Origin: Stakelama pacifica
GTDB taxonomy: Bacteria; Pseudomonadota; Alphaproteobacteria; Sphingomonadales; Sphingomonadaceae
Assembly: GCF_004361835.1 (NCBI RefSeq)
Contig: NZ_SNWD01000008.1
Span: 113,405 to 177,404, forward strand
Direction of reading: 5' to 3'
DNA: 64,000 nt
Part shown: positions 26,936-35,440 of the stretch, one piece after another
Numbering within the stretch: the first letter of the stretch is position 1
Layout of the letters: each line of letters opens with the position of its first letter
Made by a program: the position numbers and the translations under genes
The notes under the pieces: generated by a model
What the model was told of the DNA's origin: nothing
The model's database searches: none
What the model saw: only the letters and a program-made list of their open reading frames with translations

Positions 26936-27408
26936 GGATCGTCGCTCCTTTCCGGGCGAAACGCGGCATATGGCGCCGCCCTGATTGCTACATATCGGCG
27001 GCAGGAAGATGCCGCTCGTCGTCGGGAATGCTACAGGTAGCGACGCCGTCCATTTCCGCAAAAGGCCGAAATATTGGGGGCGGCAAAGCTGAAGTTTGAA
27101 TGTCCACGCGCGCCTCAGTCCCATTTACATGCGACGGTATCCGACAGGGTCCGAAAACCGGAGGCGCGTTTCGCCCGGTATCGCGTTCTGGTCGAAACAC
27201 TATTCTACGGTGCAATGCGGCAATTACGGCAAAGCGGGCCATGTTTGTCGCGCGCGAACAACCGTTGAACGGTTAATAGTTGACGCGGGGCCGTTTTGTC
27301 TCGTTTTGGGCCGGTCTGGATTCAATGCCGTCCCCTGTCTTAAAATGTTATTCGGTTCGGTGTATTGCTGCACTGCATGGAAGCGCACAGGGGCGCTGGA
27401 GAAATGTG
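26936..27408. other. Gene-free divergent region between cysD and the EPS priming transferase
   Basis: This 473-base stretch has no supported gene. It has to carry the promoters for cysD (left) and for the priming transferase (right). A perfect 15-base palindrome lies at 27260-27274. Several short open frames overlap here, none with family features or a good ribosome site. Confidence 0.5.
27260..27274. promoter_or_regulatory. Operator-like palindrome AACCGTT-G-AACGGTT
   Basis: A perfect inverted repeat with 7-base arms and a 1-base centre, about 135 bases upstream of the priming transferase. The shape suits a small dimeric repressor or activator site. No regulator gene is adjacent, so the protein it would bind is unknown. 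Confidence 0.4.
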
Positions 27409-28083
27409 ATGCATGGGAAGCTGAACGCAGTACCGGTCTTTGTACCCGCCATTACGTCGCGTTCGAATCGGGCTGACCGGGTCATGATGCGCGCTGTCGA
27501 TATTATGGTGGCCAGCGTTGCACTGTTTTTCTTCGCGCCGCTGATGATCGTCATCGCTGCGCTGGTTTTTGTCGGGGATCCGGGGCCGATCCTCTTCGCC
27601 CATCGCCGGATCGGACGCGGCGGCAAGGATTTCTATTGCCTGAAGTTTCGCTCGATGGCGGTCGATGCCGATGCACGGCTGCGCGAACTGCTTGCGGTTG
27701 ATGCAGCCGCGCGGGACGAATGGGCGCGCGATCACAAGCTGCGCAACGATCCGCGAATCACCGGCATCGGTCGCTTTCTGCGCAAGAGTAGCCTTGATGA
27801 ACTGCCCCAGCTGTTCAATGTGCTGCGCGGCGATATGAGCCTGGTCGGTCCGCGCCCGATCGTTCAGGCCGAGGCGGAACGCTATGGCCGCTATCTCAGC
27901 GAATATTGCGCCGTCCGTCCCGGCATTACCGGCCTGTGGCAGGTGAGCGGCCGCAACGACACGACGTATCGCCGCCGTGTTGCGATGGATGTCGCCTATA
28001 GCCGCAAATGTTCGACCTCCATGAATCTGAAGATTCTGGCAGTCACTGTGCCGAGCGTCGTTTTTGCCAAGGGGTCCTATTGA
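27409..28083 (+). CDS. ExoY-like undecaprenyl-phosphate sugar transferase (priming enzyme)
   Basis: 224 residues. One membrane helix near the N-terminus ([20 protein letters not shown]) is followed by the bacterial sugar-transferase catalytic region, with [42 protein letters not shown] and [14 protein letters not shown]. These residues define the PF02397-type phosphoglycosyltransferases, which put the first sugar phosphate on undecaprenyl phosphate. Its length matches ExoY-type enzymes without the N-terminal WbaP half, so it is shorter than the usual sphingan GelB/SpsB. The ATG at 27409 has GGAG 7-8 bases upstream; an in-frame start at 27280 seems too early. The linked sugar (galactose or glucose) cannot be told. 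Confidence 0.88.
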   Translation: MHGKLNAVPVFVPAITSRSNRADRVMMRAVDIMVASVALFFFAPLMIVIAALVFVGDPGPILFAHRRIGRGGKDFYCLKFRSMAVDADARLRELLAVDAAARDEWARDHKLRNDPRITGIGRFLRKSSLDELPQLFNVLRGDMSLVGPRPIVQAEAERYGRYLSEYCAVRPGITGLWQVSGRNDTTYRRRVAMDVAYSRKCSTSMNLKILAVTVPSVVFAKGSY

Positions 28084-28118
28084 TCGCGCAGGCGATCAAT
28101 GCTCGCGATTGCGCGCGA

Positions 28119-28370
28119 TTAACCGAACAGCGTGATCGCAATTCCCGCGAGCAACGCCCAGCATAGCAGGCCGAATGCTACTGCGATGCTCATACGCGCA
28201 ACGGTGGAACTGAGGCTGCCGCTATGGTTCGGCATCGCGGAGTCAGCAGGGTGGCGATAGACATTATAGACATGCCGCGTCTTGCCCCGGCCGGGCGTTC
28301 CGATACGCGCTGTACCCGCCGAACCATTGGCTCCGTCGACGGAAATCAGGCTTTTCAAAACGTTGTTCAT
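28119..28370 (-). CDS. Small single-span membrane protein, unknown
   Basis: 83 residues from an ATG with GAGGAG 8 bases upstream; three codons earlier there is another ATG without a good site. The N-terminal part is polar, and the C-terminal ~22 residues form a hydrophobic span (IAVAFGLLCWALLAGIAITL). No family recognised. It faces away from the glycosyltransferase at 28468 and shares with it the intergenic region that contains a CtrA-type box, so it may be part of the same regulon. Confidence 0.55.
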   Translation of the reverse strand: MNNVLKSLISVDGANGSAGTARIGTPGRGKTRHVYNVYRHPADSAMPNHSGSLSSTVARMSIAVAFGLLCWALLAGIAITLFG

Positions 28371-28415
28371 GACAACCACTCCTCTCGGCGTACCCCGCTC
28401 TATAGACTGGCAGGG

Positions 28416-28431
28416 TTACTGAAGATTTAAC
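28416..28431. promoter_or_regulatory. CtrA-type box (one mismatch) TTAC-N7-TTAAC
   Basis: TTACTGAAGATTTAAC matches the CtrA consensus TTAA-N7-TTAAC except for the fourth base. It sits in the 97-base divergent gap, 37 bases before the glycosyltransferase start at 28468 and 46 bases before the small membrane protein start. Confidence 0.5.
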
Positions 28432-28467
28432 CATTGCAAACATGAACCGGTTCCTGCCGAAAGGCAA

Positions 28468-29460
28468 ATGTCGTATTTTTACGATAGCGATGCGAACGGG
28501 TGCGACACAAAGGATCGTAAATTGGTGCTCAGCGGCCAGAATAATAGCGAAAACAGTGCAATGGCCGGCGCGCCGCGTTTTTCGATCGTCGTGCTTACCT
28601 ATGCCCGCGACTTTCTTCTGGAGGAGGTGCTCGGCCGGTTGAAAGACCATGATGGCGGGCGTCAGGATTATGAAGTGCTGCTGGTCGACAACAATGTGGA
28701 CGCGGCGGACCGACAGCGGCTGCTCGACCAGTTCCCGTCAGCGCGATATTTCGGCGATGGGATAAATCGGGGCGTTTCGGCGCGGAATATCGGTATCGAT
28801 GCCGCACGGGGCGACTATGTCCTCGTCGTCGACGATGACGTCCTGATGGAAACGCCGGATTACCTCACCCGGTTCGAGCGCTATTTCGAAGCGGAGCCGA
28901 AGCTCGGCTGCATATCGACGCGCAAACGCGTGCGCGGCGAGACGCGCAGGCGGGTCGATCTCATTCCGCATACGCGCAAGGATGTCGATCTCGAAGACAG
29001 TTTCCTGACCTTCCGCTTTGTCGGTGGTTGCGTCGGATTTCGGCGCGAAACGCTGCATCAGGTTGGTGGTTTCTATCCCGAATTCTTCTATGGGATCGAA
29101 GAGATCGAGCTGGCGTTCCGCATCATCGACGGCGGATGGAAAATCCGCTATGTCCCCGATATCCGTGTCGAGGAGCTGGAACATCCGGCAGGGCGCAAGC
29201 CGAAGCGGCAGAGCCAGACCGACCGGCTTTCGAACAAATATATCATGACATGGATGCACATGCCGTTTCCGGAAAATGTGCTGAATTATGTGCTGTTCAC
29301 CCCGTATCTTTTCTACCGCGTGAAAGGCGAGGTAAGCGTGGGGAAAGCGGCGATGCGTTTCCTGTCCTGGCTGCGCCGCGACGACCGGCCGAAGCGAAAG
29401 CCGCTATCGGCGGCGGCGCAGGCCTATATTCGCGAATGTGGCGGCTCGCTCTGGCGATAG
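28468..29460 (+). CDS. Family 2 glycosyltransferase
   Basis: 330 residues. GT-A fold with FSIVVLTYARDFLLEEVL at the N-terminus, a nucleotide-binding VLLVDNN block and the metal-binding motif VLVVDDDVLMETPD, followed by an acceptor-site GGFYPEFFYGIEEIELAFRI block with an E-D/E-type catalytic residue. It has no clear membrane span, so it is probably a soluble or peripheral transferase adding a sugar to the lipid-linked EPS repeat. Sugar donor unknown. AAAGG lies just before the ATG; a second ATG 31 codons in could also be used. Confidence 0.85.
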   Translation: MSYFYDSDANGCDTKDRKLVLSGQNNSENSAMAGAPRFSIVVLTYARDFLLEEVLGRLKDHDGGRQDYEVLLVDNNVDAADRQRLLDQFPSARYFGDGINRGVSARNIGIDAARGDYVLVVDDDVLMETPDYLTRFERYFEAEPKLGCISTRKRVRGETRRRVDLIPHTRKDVDLEDSFLTFRFVGGCVGFRRETLHQVGGFYPEFFYGIEEIELAFRIIDGGWKIRYVPDIRVEELEHPAGRKPKRQSQTDRLSNKYIMTWMHMPFPENVLNYVLFTPYLFYRVKGEVSVGKAAMRFLSWLRRDDRPKRKPLSAAAQAYIRECGGSLWR

Positions 29461-29615
29461 GGCGATGCGCCATGATGTTTGGGAAAGGCGGCGAATTGCG
29501 CCCCTTCCTGACGTTTTCGATGGTTGTCGGGGGGGCGCGTGAAAGCCGTTGTTAATATCGCCGGCACTATCGAACGGCGAACTGCCCACGCATCTTAAAT
29601 GCACAGGAAAATCCG

Positions 29616-30512
29616 ATGATTCGTCAGCTCATGGTCGCAATCGCGGGTCTTGCATCGCTTGGCGTCGGCAATGCTCCCGACACGGCGTCCGCCCCCGCGC
29701 GAATCGACAAAAGCGCGATGCGCCTCGTGTTCGAGGAGCGGTTCGCAGCGCGCCCCGATTTCTATGATCCGGTCAGCAATCCGACCGGGCGCTGGAAAAC
29801 CAATTATGCATTCGGCGTGCAGGAGCCGAAGTCGCCCAAAGCCTGGGAGACTCGCACGCTTCGGCCCAACCAGGAACTGCAATATTATGGCAGCCCCGCC
29901 GATCAGGGGAAATCCTATGCGTGGAAACCGGGTAGCCTGACCCTTGTCGCGCGCAAGGGCGTGGCGCCCGCCGATTCCCAGGCCAAATCCCTTTCCTATG
30001 TCTCCGGTCTGATCACGACAGAACGGTCCTTCACGATGCGCTATGGCTATTTCGAGGCGCGCGTGGCGCTTCCGGCGGGGAAGGGGCTGTGGCCCGCTTT
30101 CTGGCTGCTTCCGCCGTTTCAGCCCGGTCGCAAGGTTCAGCCGCAGCAGGAAGTCGATGTCTTCGAAACGATCGGCGAGCGGAACCTGATCCACGCCACG
30201 GTCCATACGGACAGGAACGGCAAGAAGATACCGAACGGACAGGAGCTTCCGGTCGATGACGTTACCCGACCGCACGATTACGGCGTGCTGGTCGAACCAT
30301 CGCGAATCACCTGGTATGTCGATGGAATTGCCGAGCGGAGCGTTCCCAACAAGGATTTTCACCAGCCCACTTATATGCTGCTAAACCTTGCAGTGGGGGG
30401 CAAATGGCCGGGGGCACCCGATGCGCAGACGCACTTCCCCGCGCGGATGAAAATCTATCGGGTAAGCGCCTATGCCACCGCCGATTCTCAGATCGCCACG
30501 CCGGGTCGATAA
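29616..30512 (+). CDS. GH16-family glycoside hydrolase (exported)
   Basis: 298 residues. A short N-terminal hydrophobic segment (signal peptide, residues 1-26) leads to the beta-jelly-roll of GH16, with QELQYYG, YGYFEARVALPAGKGLWPAFWLLP and the catalytic motif EVDVFE, giving nucleophile Glu179, Asp181 and acid/base Glu184. GH16 enzymes cut beta-1,3 or beta-1,4 glucans and galactans; ExoK and ExsH in rhizobia trim nascent EPS. Here it likely processes the polymer made by the surrounding genes. AGGA lies 8 bases before the ATG. Confidence 0.86.
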   Translation: MIRQLMVAIAGLASLGVGNAPDTASAPARIDKSAMRLVFEERFAARPDFYDPVSNPTGRWKTNYAFGVQEPKSPKAWETRTLRPNQELQYYGSPADQGKSYAWKPGSLTLVARKGVAPADSQAKSLSYVSGLITTERSFTMRYGYFEARVALPAGKGLWPAFWLLPPFQPGRKVQPQQEVDVFETIGERNLIHATVHTDRNGKKIPNGQELPVDDVTRPHDYGVLVEPSRITWYVDGIAERSVPNKDFHQPTYMLLNLAVGGKWPGAPDAQTHFPARMKIYRVSAYATADSQIATPGR

Positions 30513-30677
30513 GGCGGACCGCAGCAGCTTTCCCGAAAAAAGACAGATAAGGCGCTGCGTTGCAGCATCCTGTCGGTCGTTGTGCTTGACGTTGCGCGCG
30601 CGCGGTTGGAAGTCTCGCCCCGATCATCGCCCGCGGGGGCGGTGAACCGAATTTCTGCTCGCAAGGGGAAGCGATCG

Positions 30678-31532
30678 ATGCGCATCGAAACTGGCTTGGA
30701 TACGGCGCTTTCGCCGATTGGCCTTGGGTGCGCCCGGATCGGGTCGTTCAACAATCCGCGATCGATGGCCGAAAGCCGTGCGCTGGTCGAGCGCGCGCTC
30801 GAAATCGGGATTACTGCGCTCGATACGTCGAACATCTATGGACAGGGCGACAGCGAACGGACGATCGGCGCCGTGCTTCGGGGCAAGCGCGACAAAGCGT
30901 TTGTGGTCACGAAGACGGGACGCGGCTTTTCGGCGAAAATGCGCGCTCTGCGTCCGTTAAAGCCGTTGCTTCGTCCGCTGCTCGCCGCGCGCCGGAACCA
31001 GGGCGGGTCGGGCGGCGGCAATGCGGTTACCGCGCGGCGCGAAGAATCGATGCGCTTCGACTGGTCGCCATCGTCCTTCGCGGGCAGTCTGGATGCGTCG
31101 CTGCGACGCCTGCGGACCGATTATGTCGATGGCTTTCTGCTGCACAGCCCGCCCGCCTCGGTCGCGGCCGATCCGGCGGCGGGCGCGGCGCTCGCTGCGC
31201 TGAAGCAGGCGGGCAAGGTCCGGCATTTCGGCGTTTCATGCGATGATGCCGAGGGACTGTCGGCCGCGCTGACGATGGAGGGGCTGACCCTGCTTCAGCT
31301 TCCCTGGGATGTCATTATCGGGATGCGCGATGCGGACGCTGCGATCATCCGCGAACGCGGACATATTGTGTTCGCACGCGAGGTCATCCGGACCCAGCCG
31401 GGTGTCACCGCGGTCGATGCGGTACGCAATGCCGTGCAACACCCGCTCGTGTCCAACGCGCTGGTGGGAACGACGTCGATAGCCCATCTTGAGGCGCTTT
31501 CCGCCGCTGCGCCGGCTGGTCACGCTGCATGA
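30678..31532 (+). CDS. Aldo/keto reductase-family protein
   Basis: 284 residues from the ATG at 30678 (AGGGGA upstream); an in-frame start at 30582 is less likely. The AKR tetrad can be traced: Asp and Tyr in LDTSNIYGQGD, Lys in VVTKTG and His in DGFLLHSPP. The last part matches the NADP-binding end of AKRs only loosely (VSNALVGTTSIAHLEAL). It overlaps the GMC oxidoreductase by 4 bases, so the two are probably made together and may act in sequence on the same sugar or aldehyde. Its substrate is not identifiable. Confidence 0.8.
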   Translation: MRIETGLDTALSPIGLGCARIGSFNNPRSMAESRALVERALEIGITALDTSNIYGQGDSERTIGAVLRGKRDKAFVVTKTGRGFSAKMRALRPLKPLLRPLLAARRNQGGSGGGNAVTARREESMRFDWSPSSFAGSLDASLRRLRTDYVDGFLLHSPPASVAADPAAGAALAALKQAGKVRHFGVSCDDAEGLSAALTMEGLTLLQLPWDVIIGMRDADAAIIRERGHIVFAREVIRTQPGVTAVDAVRNAVQHPLVSNALVGTTSIAHLEALSAAAPAGHAA

Positions 31533-33220
31533 TCTTCGATACGCAAAAGGGATCGATTCCGGCGGATCTGAAGGCCGATGTGACGATCATCGGTGCGGGC
31601 GCGGCGGGAATCACCATGGCACTCGAACTCGCCGATGCGGGGCTGGCGGTGATCCTGCTGGAGGCGGGTGGCCGGGCGTTCAGCACGGCGAGTCAGGAAT
31701 TTTATCGCGCGCATGCGGTCGAACCTGCCAGCCACGGCACGGTCGACATGTTTCGGCGCCGGGTTTTTGGCGGCTCGACCTCGGTCTGGGGGGGGCGGTG
31801 TATTCCGTTCGACCCGATCGATTTCGAAGATCGCCCCTGGATGGCGCATGGTCGCTGGCCGATCGGGTATGACGATGTCGCGCGCCATTATCCGCGCGCG
31901 CTCGACTATGCGCAGGCCGGACCGGCTGCGTTCCTTGCCGGCGAAGCGCTGCCCGGCGAGCCCGCGCCGATGGTGCCGGGGATCGAATCCGACGATGTCG
32001 TCCTCGACCGGATCGAACGGTTCAGCAATCCGCTGCATTTCGGCGATCATTATCGCGAAAGGCTGCGTGCATCCTCGCGGATCACGGTGCTTTTGAACGC
32101 GCCGGTCGTGCAGATCCTCACGAATGACAACGCATCTGCAGCTCGCGGCGTGCGGGTGCGCGGCCCTGACGGCTCGCTGGCCGAAATTGCCTCGCCGCGC
32201 GTCGTCATCGCGGCCGGGGGCATTGAAACCGCGCGCCTGCTGCTGATTTCGAACGAGATCAAATCATGCGGCCTCGGCAATGAGCGCGATCTGGTCGGGC
32301 GCTTTTACCAGTGTCATTTCGAGGGCGAGCTGGGCGAAATCCGGTTTGAAAAGTCCGTCGATCAGGTGCGGATGGACTATCAGCGTTCCCCGCAAGGCAT
32401 TTACTGCCGTCGCTATATCTGGCTGTCGCCCGAAGCGCAGCGACGGCATCAGCTTGCCGGGCTGGTGCTTCGGCCCAATCACGCCAATATCGTCGATCCC
32501 GACCATCGCCACCCCGTATTGTCGGCAATGTATCTGGTGAAAAGCCGGATCGTGCCCGAATATGCGCGCAAGCTTACCTCGCTGGAGGATCAGAAGCGGC
32601 TGGAGCGGGGGGGCAGTGCGGCCGCATTCTGGGGCGCGCATCTGCGCAATATGGTGCTGGGCGGGCCGAAACTGGCTGCCTTCACGCTGGACTTTGCCCG
32701 GCGGCGGACCTTTGCGAAGCGTAAATTGCCCTCAGTGGTGCTGCGCGATCCGCGCAATCTGTACCCGCTCGACATCAACGCCGAGCAGGAGCCCAATCCC
32801 GACAGCCGCATCATGCTGGGCGACAGCAAGGATGCGCACGGCGTCCCGCGCATATCGGTCGACTGGCGAACGACCGAAGGCGATCATCAGCGGCTGGTAA
32901 AGGGGCTGCGGCTCGTTGCCGATGCGTTCAATGCCGGTGATACCGCGTCGGTCCGCTTCAGCGATGCCGATTATGAGATCGCGATGCAGCGCAAAGTCCC
33001 GGTTGGCGGCCACCATATCGGCACCGCGCGCATGGGCGAAACCGACGCGATCGGCGTTTGCGATGCCAATTGCGAACTGTTCGGAACGCGCGGCGTCTAT
33101 ATTGCGGGGGCGGCGGCGTTCAGCACGTCGAGCTTCGCCAATCCGACCCTGACGCTGATCGCACTGACGCTGCGTCTTGCCGCCCGGATCGCTGAGGAAA
33201 GCCGCGCGAGCGTGCGTTGA
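31529..33220 (+). CDS. GMC-family FAD oxidoreductase
   Basis: 563 residues. The dinucleotide-binding motif VTIIGAGAAGITMALELADAG lies at residues ~18-38 and a second FAD segment, FGGSTSVWGGRC, at ~85. Near the C-terminus the GMC active-site block has the conserved His in VGGHHIGTARMG, then the motif GAAAFSTSSFANPTLTL that closes FAD sites. GMC enzymes oxidise alcohols or sugars. It has no signal peptide. Together with the AKR gene it could modify a sugar precursor or acceptor for the polymer; that role is inference. Confidence 0.85.
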   Translation: MIFDTQKGSIPADLKADVTIIGAGAAGITMALELADAGLAVILLEAGGRAFSTASQEFYRAHAVEPASHGTVDMFRRRVFGGSTSVWGGRCIPFDPIDFEDRPWMAHGRWPIGYDDVARHYPRALDYAQAGPAAFLAGEALPGEPAPMVPGIESDDVVLDRIERFSNPLHFGDHYRERLRASSRITVLLNAPVVQILTNDNASAARGVRVRGPDGSLAEIASPRVVIAAGGIETARLLLISNEIKSCGLGNERDLVGRFYQCHFEGELGEIRFEKSVDQVRMDYQRSPQGIYCRRYIWLSPEAQRRHQLAGLVLRPNHANIVDPDHRHPVLSAMYLVKSRIVPEYARKLTSLEDQKRLERGGSAAAFWGAHLRNMVLGGPKLAAFTLDFARRRTFAKRKLPSVVLRDPRNLYPLDINAEQEPNPDSRIMLGDSKDAHGVPRISVDWRTTEGDHQRLVKGLRLVADAFNAGDTASVRFSDADYEIAMQRKVPVGGHHIGTARMGETDAIGVCDANCELFGTRGVYIAGAAAFSTSSFANPTLTLIALTLRLAARIAEESRASVR

Positions 33221-33224
33221 GCGA

Positions 33225-33992
33225 TCAGTCGGAAGCGGTCGACAGAAATTCCTGCCGATCGTCCTCGAGGTAAAGCGCGGTGAGAACGCCGGTCCGATAG
33301 GCACCGGTGTCGATACCGATGCGATGTTCGCTCAATTGGGGCGCTTCGTCGATACTATGGCCATGGACGATCGTGGCACCGCCGAACGACCCGCTCCATT
33401 GCAGAAAATCATCGCGAATCCACAGCAGATCGTCCGGTTGTTGCCGGGAAAGCGGGATGCGCGGGCGCACGCCTGCATGGACGAACAGATAATCGCCCGA
33501 CCGGGTCCATAGCGGCAGGCGCCGGACCCATTCGATGATCGGTTGCGAAACCGCCAGACGCATCTGCCCGCTGAGCAGTCGAATGTTCCGTTCGCTGTCG
33601 AGACGCGCAGGGTCGAAGCCGAAGCTTGCGAGCGTTGCGCGTCCGCCATGTTCGCGCCACAGGTCGAGCGCAGCACGATCCCCGGCGAGCGCGCCGAGCA
33701 TCAGTTCTTCATGATTGCCCATCAGGGTAACCAGATTGGGCGTGCGGTTCGACAATTGACCGGCGAAGCGCAACACGCGTGCGGAATCGGGCCCCCGATC
33801 GATCAGGTCGCCCAGCAGGACGACCCGCAGGCTCGCGGGCGGGGGCAAAGCCTCATGATGCGCTTCGATCCGGCCGAGCAGGCGGCGCAGCTGACGGTAG
33901 CATCCGTGTATGTCGCCAATGGCGTAGATCCGTTCGCCCTTGCCGGTTCGGGGGCGGCGGCGCCGTCCTCCCCAACCGAACGGGAAGATCAA
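33225..33992 (-). CDS. PPP-type serine/threonine metallophosphatase
   Basis: 255 residues. The three PPP motifs are intact: GDIHG (residues ~26), GDLIDRGPDS and GNHEE, plus the later His in FVHAGV and VHGH. This places it in the calcineurin-like family with two metals. It starts with a 4-base overlap with the glycosyltransferase gene upstream, so the pair is probably co-expressed. It could oppose protein phosphorylation, or hydrolyse a nucleotide or lipid phosphate in the EPS pathway; the sequence does not say which. Confidence 0.83.
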   Translation of the reverse strand: MIFPFGWGGRRRRPRTGKGERIYAIGDIHGCYRQLRRLLGRIEAHHEALPPPASLRVVLLGDLIDRGPDSARVLRFAGQLSNRTPNLVTLMGNHEELMLGALAGDRAALDLWREHGGRATLASFGFDPARLDSERNIRLLSGQMRLAVSQPIIEWVRRLPLWTRSGDYLFVHAGVRPRIPLSRQQPDDLLWIRDDFLQWSGSFGGATIVHGHSIDEAPQLSEHRIGIDTGAYRTGVLTALYLEDDRQEFLSTASD

Positions 33993-35170
33993 TTTCCGCC
34001 CCGGGCGTCCATCGGCGCACCCTGAGCGTTACGGATCGTAGCGGCGGGCTCCCAGGTGCGATAGCGCTGCCTGCCGAGCAAAGACTGCGCAACGCCCATG
34101 CCGACCCCGGTAAGCGAAAGGACGGCGGAATACAGAACCGACAGGCCGGGAACGCCCTTCGATCCGCCGAATAGCGCAAGCACCCCGGCGGCGAGCACGG
34201 CACATCCGGCGATCCAGCCGAAACCGACAAAGATGGCGGCAAGCAGGCAAAGGGCGGAAATCAGCAGGCAATACGGCATCAGCCATTTGATCAGCCGGTG
34301 CGAGACATAACCATAGCGCACGAGGAACGATTGTTTGCGAAGAGCGGGCGCGAGCGCGCGATGCACGTTCATCGCCTGACAGGCGATGCGCATTTTGCGC
34401 CGAAACTCTTCCTTCGCTTTCACCGCGCTGCGTTCGCGCACCACCACTTCGGGAACACGAATGACCGTCGCGCCCGATGTCAGGACGTTCAGCGTGACAT
34501 ACAGATCATCGATCAGGTCGGCGGGGGCGGCGTGATACAGCTTGCGCCGGACAAGAAAGCTCGCACCGTCGACCCCGACGACGCCCAGCGTGTCGCTTTC
34601 GATCTGTTTGATCGATTCCTCGATTCGCCAGTACAGCGCGCCCAGAAAGCTGGTCGCCGATTCGCCGGGATTGGTATAGACCAGCCGCGCCGTGGTGCAC
34701 CCGATCTTCGGATCCTGGAATGGGCGGGCGAGGCCGGTAAGCGTGTCTTCATCGCCCTCGACATTGGCGTCAGTGAACATCAGCAGATCGCTTTGCGAAC
34801 GCTCGATCAGAACGTTCAGGCCATAGGTCTTGCCATTGCGTTCCTGCGAAACGACGATATCCGCCCGGTCTTTATAGGGTTCCAGAAGTTCCGCAGTGCG
34901 ATCGCTCGATCCGTCGACATAGATATGGACGGTCGCCGGACCGTATTTTTCGGCCGTAGCGATCAGCTGCTCGACCTTCGCCACGATCACATCTTCTTCA
35001 TTATATGCGGACATACAGATCGCGCAGGACGGACGAGGGCCTGCGAAATCGGCGAACCGGCGATCGCGCCGTTTCGCGAACAGGTGGAGCGAGATGGGAT
35101 ATGTCGCGAACGGATGTACTGCGATGAGGAGGAAAATCGCAGCGATAATGCCCAGAATTACTGCGAACAC
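33989..35170 (-). CDS. Membrane-bound family 2 glycosyltransferase
   Basis: 393 residues. One N-terminal membrane helix (residues ~2-20), then a GT-A domain with CAICMSAYNEEDVI, DGSSDRTAEL, LLMFTDANVEGDEDTL, and the acceptor/catalytic RERSAVKAKEEFRRKMRIACQ block. Three or four helices follow near the end. The layout matches membrane GT2 enzymes such as ExoO/cellulose-synthase-like transferases. It is a paralogue of the transferase at 46153. The last bases overlap the phosphatase start. Sugar donor unknown. Confidence 0.85.
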   Translation of the reverse strand: MFAVILGIIAAIFLLIAVHPFATYPISLHLFAKRRDRRFADFAGPRPSCAICMSAYNEEDVIVAKVEQLIATAEKYGPATVHIYVDGSSDRTAELLEPYKDRADIVVSQERNGKTYGLNVLIERSQSDLLMFTDANVEGDEDTLTGLARPFQDPKIGCTTARLVYTNPGESATSFLGALYWRIEESIKQIESDTLGVVGVDGASFLVRRKLYHAAPADLIDDLYVTLNVLTSGATVIRVPEVVVRERSAVKAKEEFRRKMRIACQAMNVHRALAPALRKQSFLVRYGYVSHRLIKWLMPYCLLISALCLLAAIFVGFGWIAGCAVLAAGVLALFGGSKGVPGLSVLYSAVLSLTGVGMGVAQSLLGRQRYRTWEPAATIRNAQGAPMDARGGN

Positions 35171-35440
35171 CGATTAACCTCCACTTGTCGTACGCTTGCC
35201 ACTGCGCCGTGGTGATATCCCGACGTGAATCGTCGAAATACGTCTTGGCATCGTGCTAATCGTCCTTATCGATCCGATAACGATTTTAGAATGAAGAAAA
35301 TACTTAACACCAGAGCTTCCGATCCGGTTGCTTTCGCATGGCGGATCGTCGCACCAGACTGCGAACTGGCCGTTTTGCGCAATTTATGCGCCGGTTAAGA
35401 TAGTTAGCGGGCGAAAATCCGAAGAGGAAACAGAACAGGC
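35171..35440. promoter_or_regulatory. Divergent promoter region between the membrane GT2 and the polymerase-like gene
   Basis: A 270-base, relatively AT-rich gap that must carry promoters for both divergent genes. It holds several TTAA or TTAG half sites, but none with the 7-base spacing of a CtrA box. I see no other clear motif. Confidence 0.45.

Noticed and set aside
26936..27124. Upstream extension of cysD
   Set aside because: The GTG at 26935 with AAGGAG gives the normal family length; the upstream residues are unlike CysD.
35376..35402. TTAAGATAGTTAG as a CtrA box
   Set aside because: The two half sites are only 5 bases apart, not 7.
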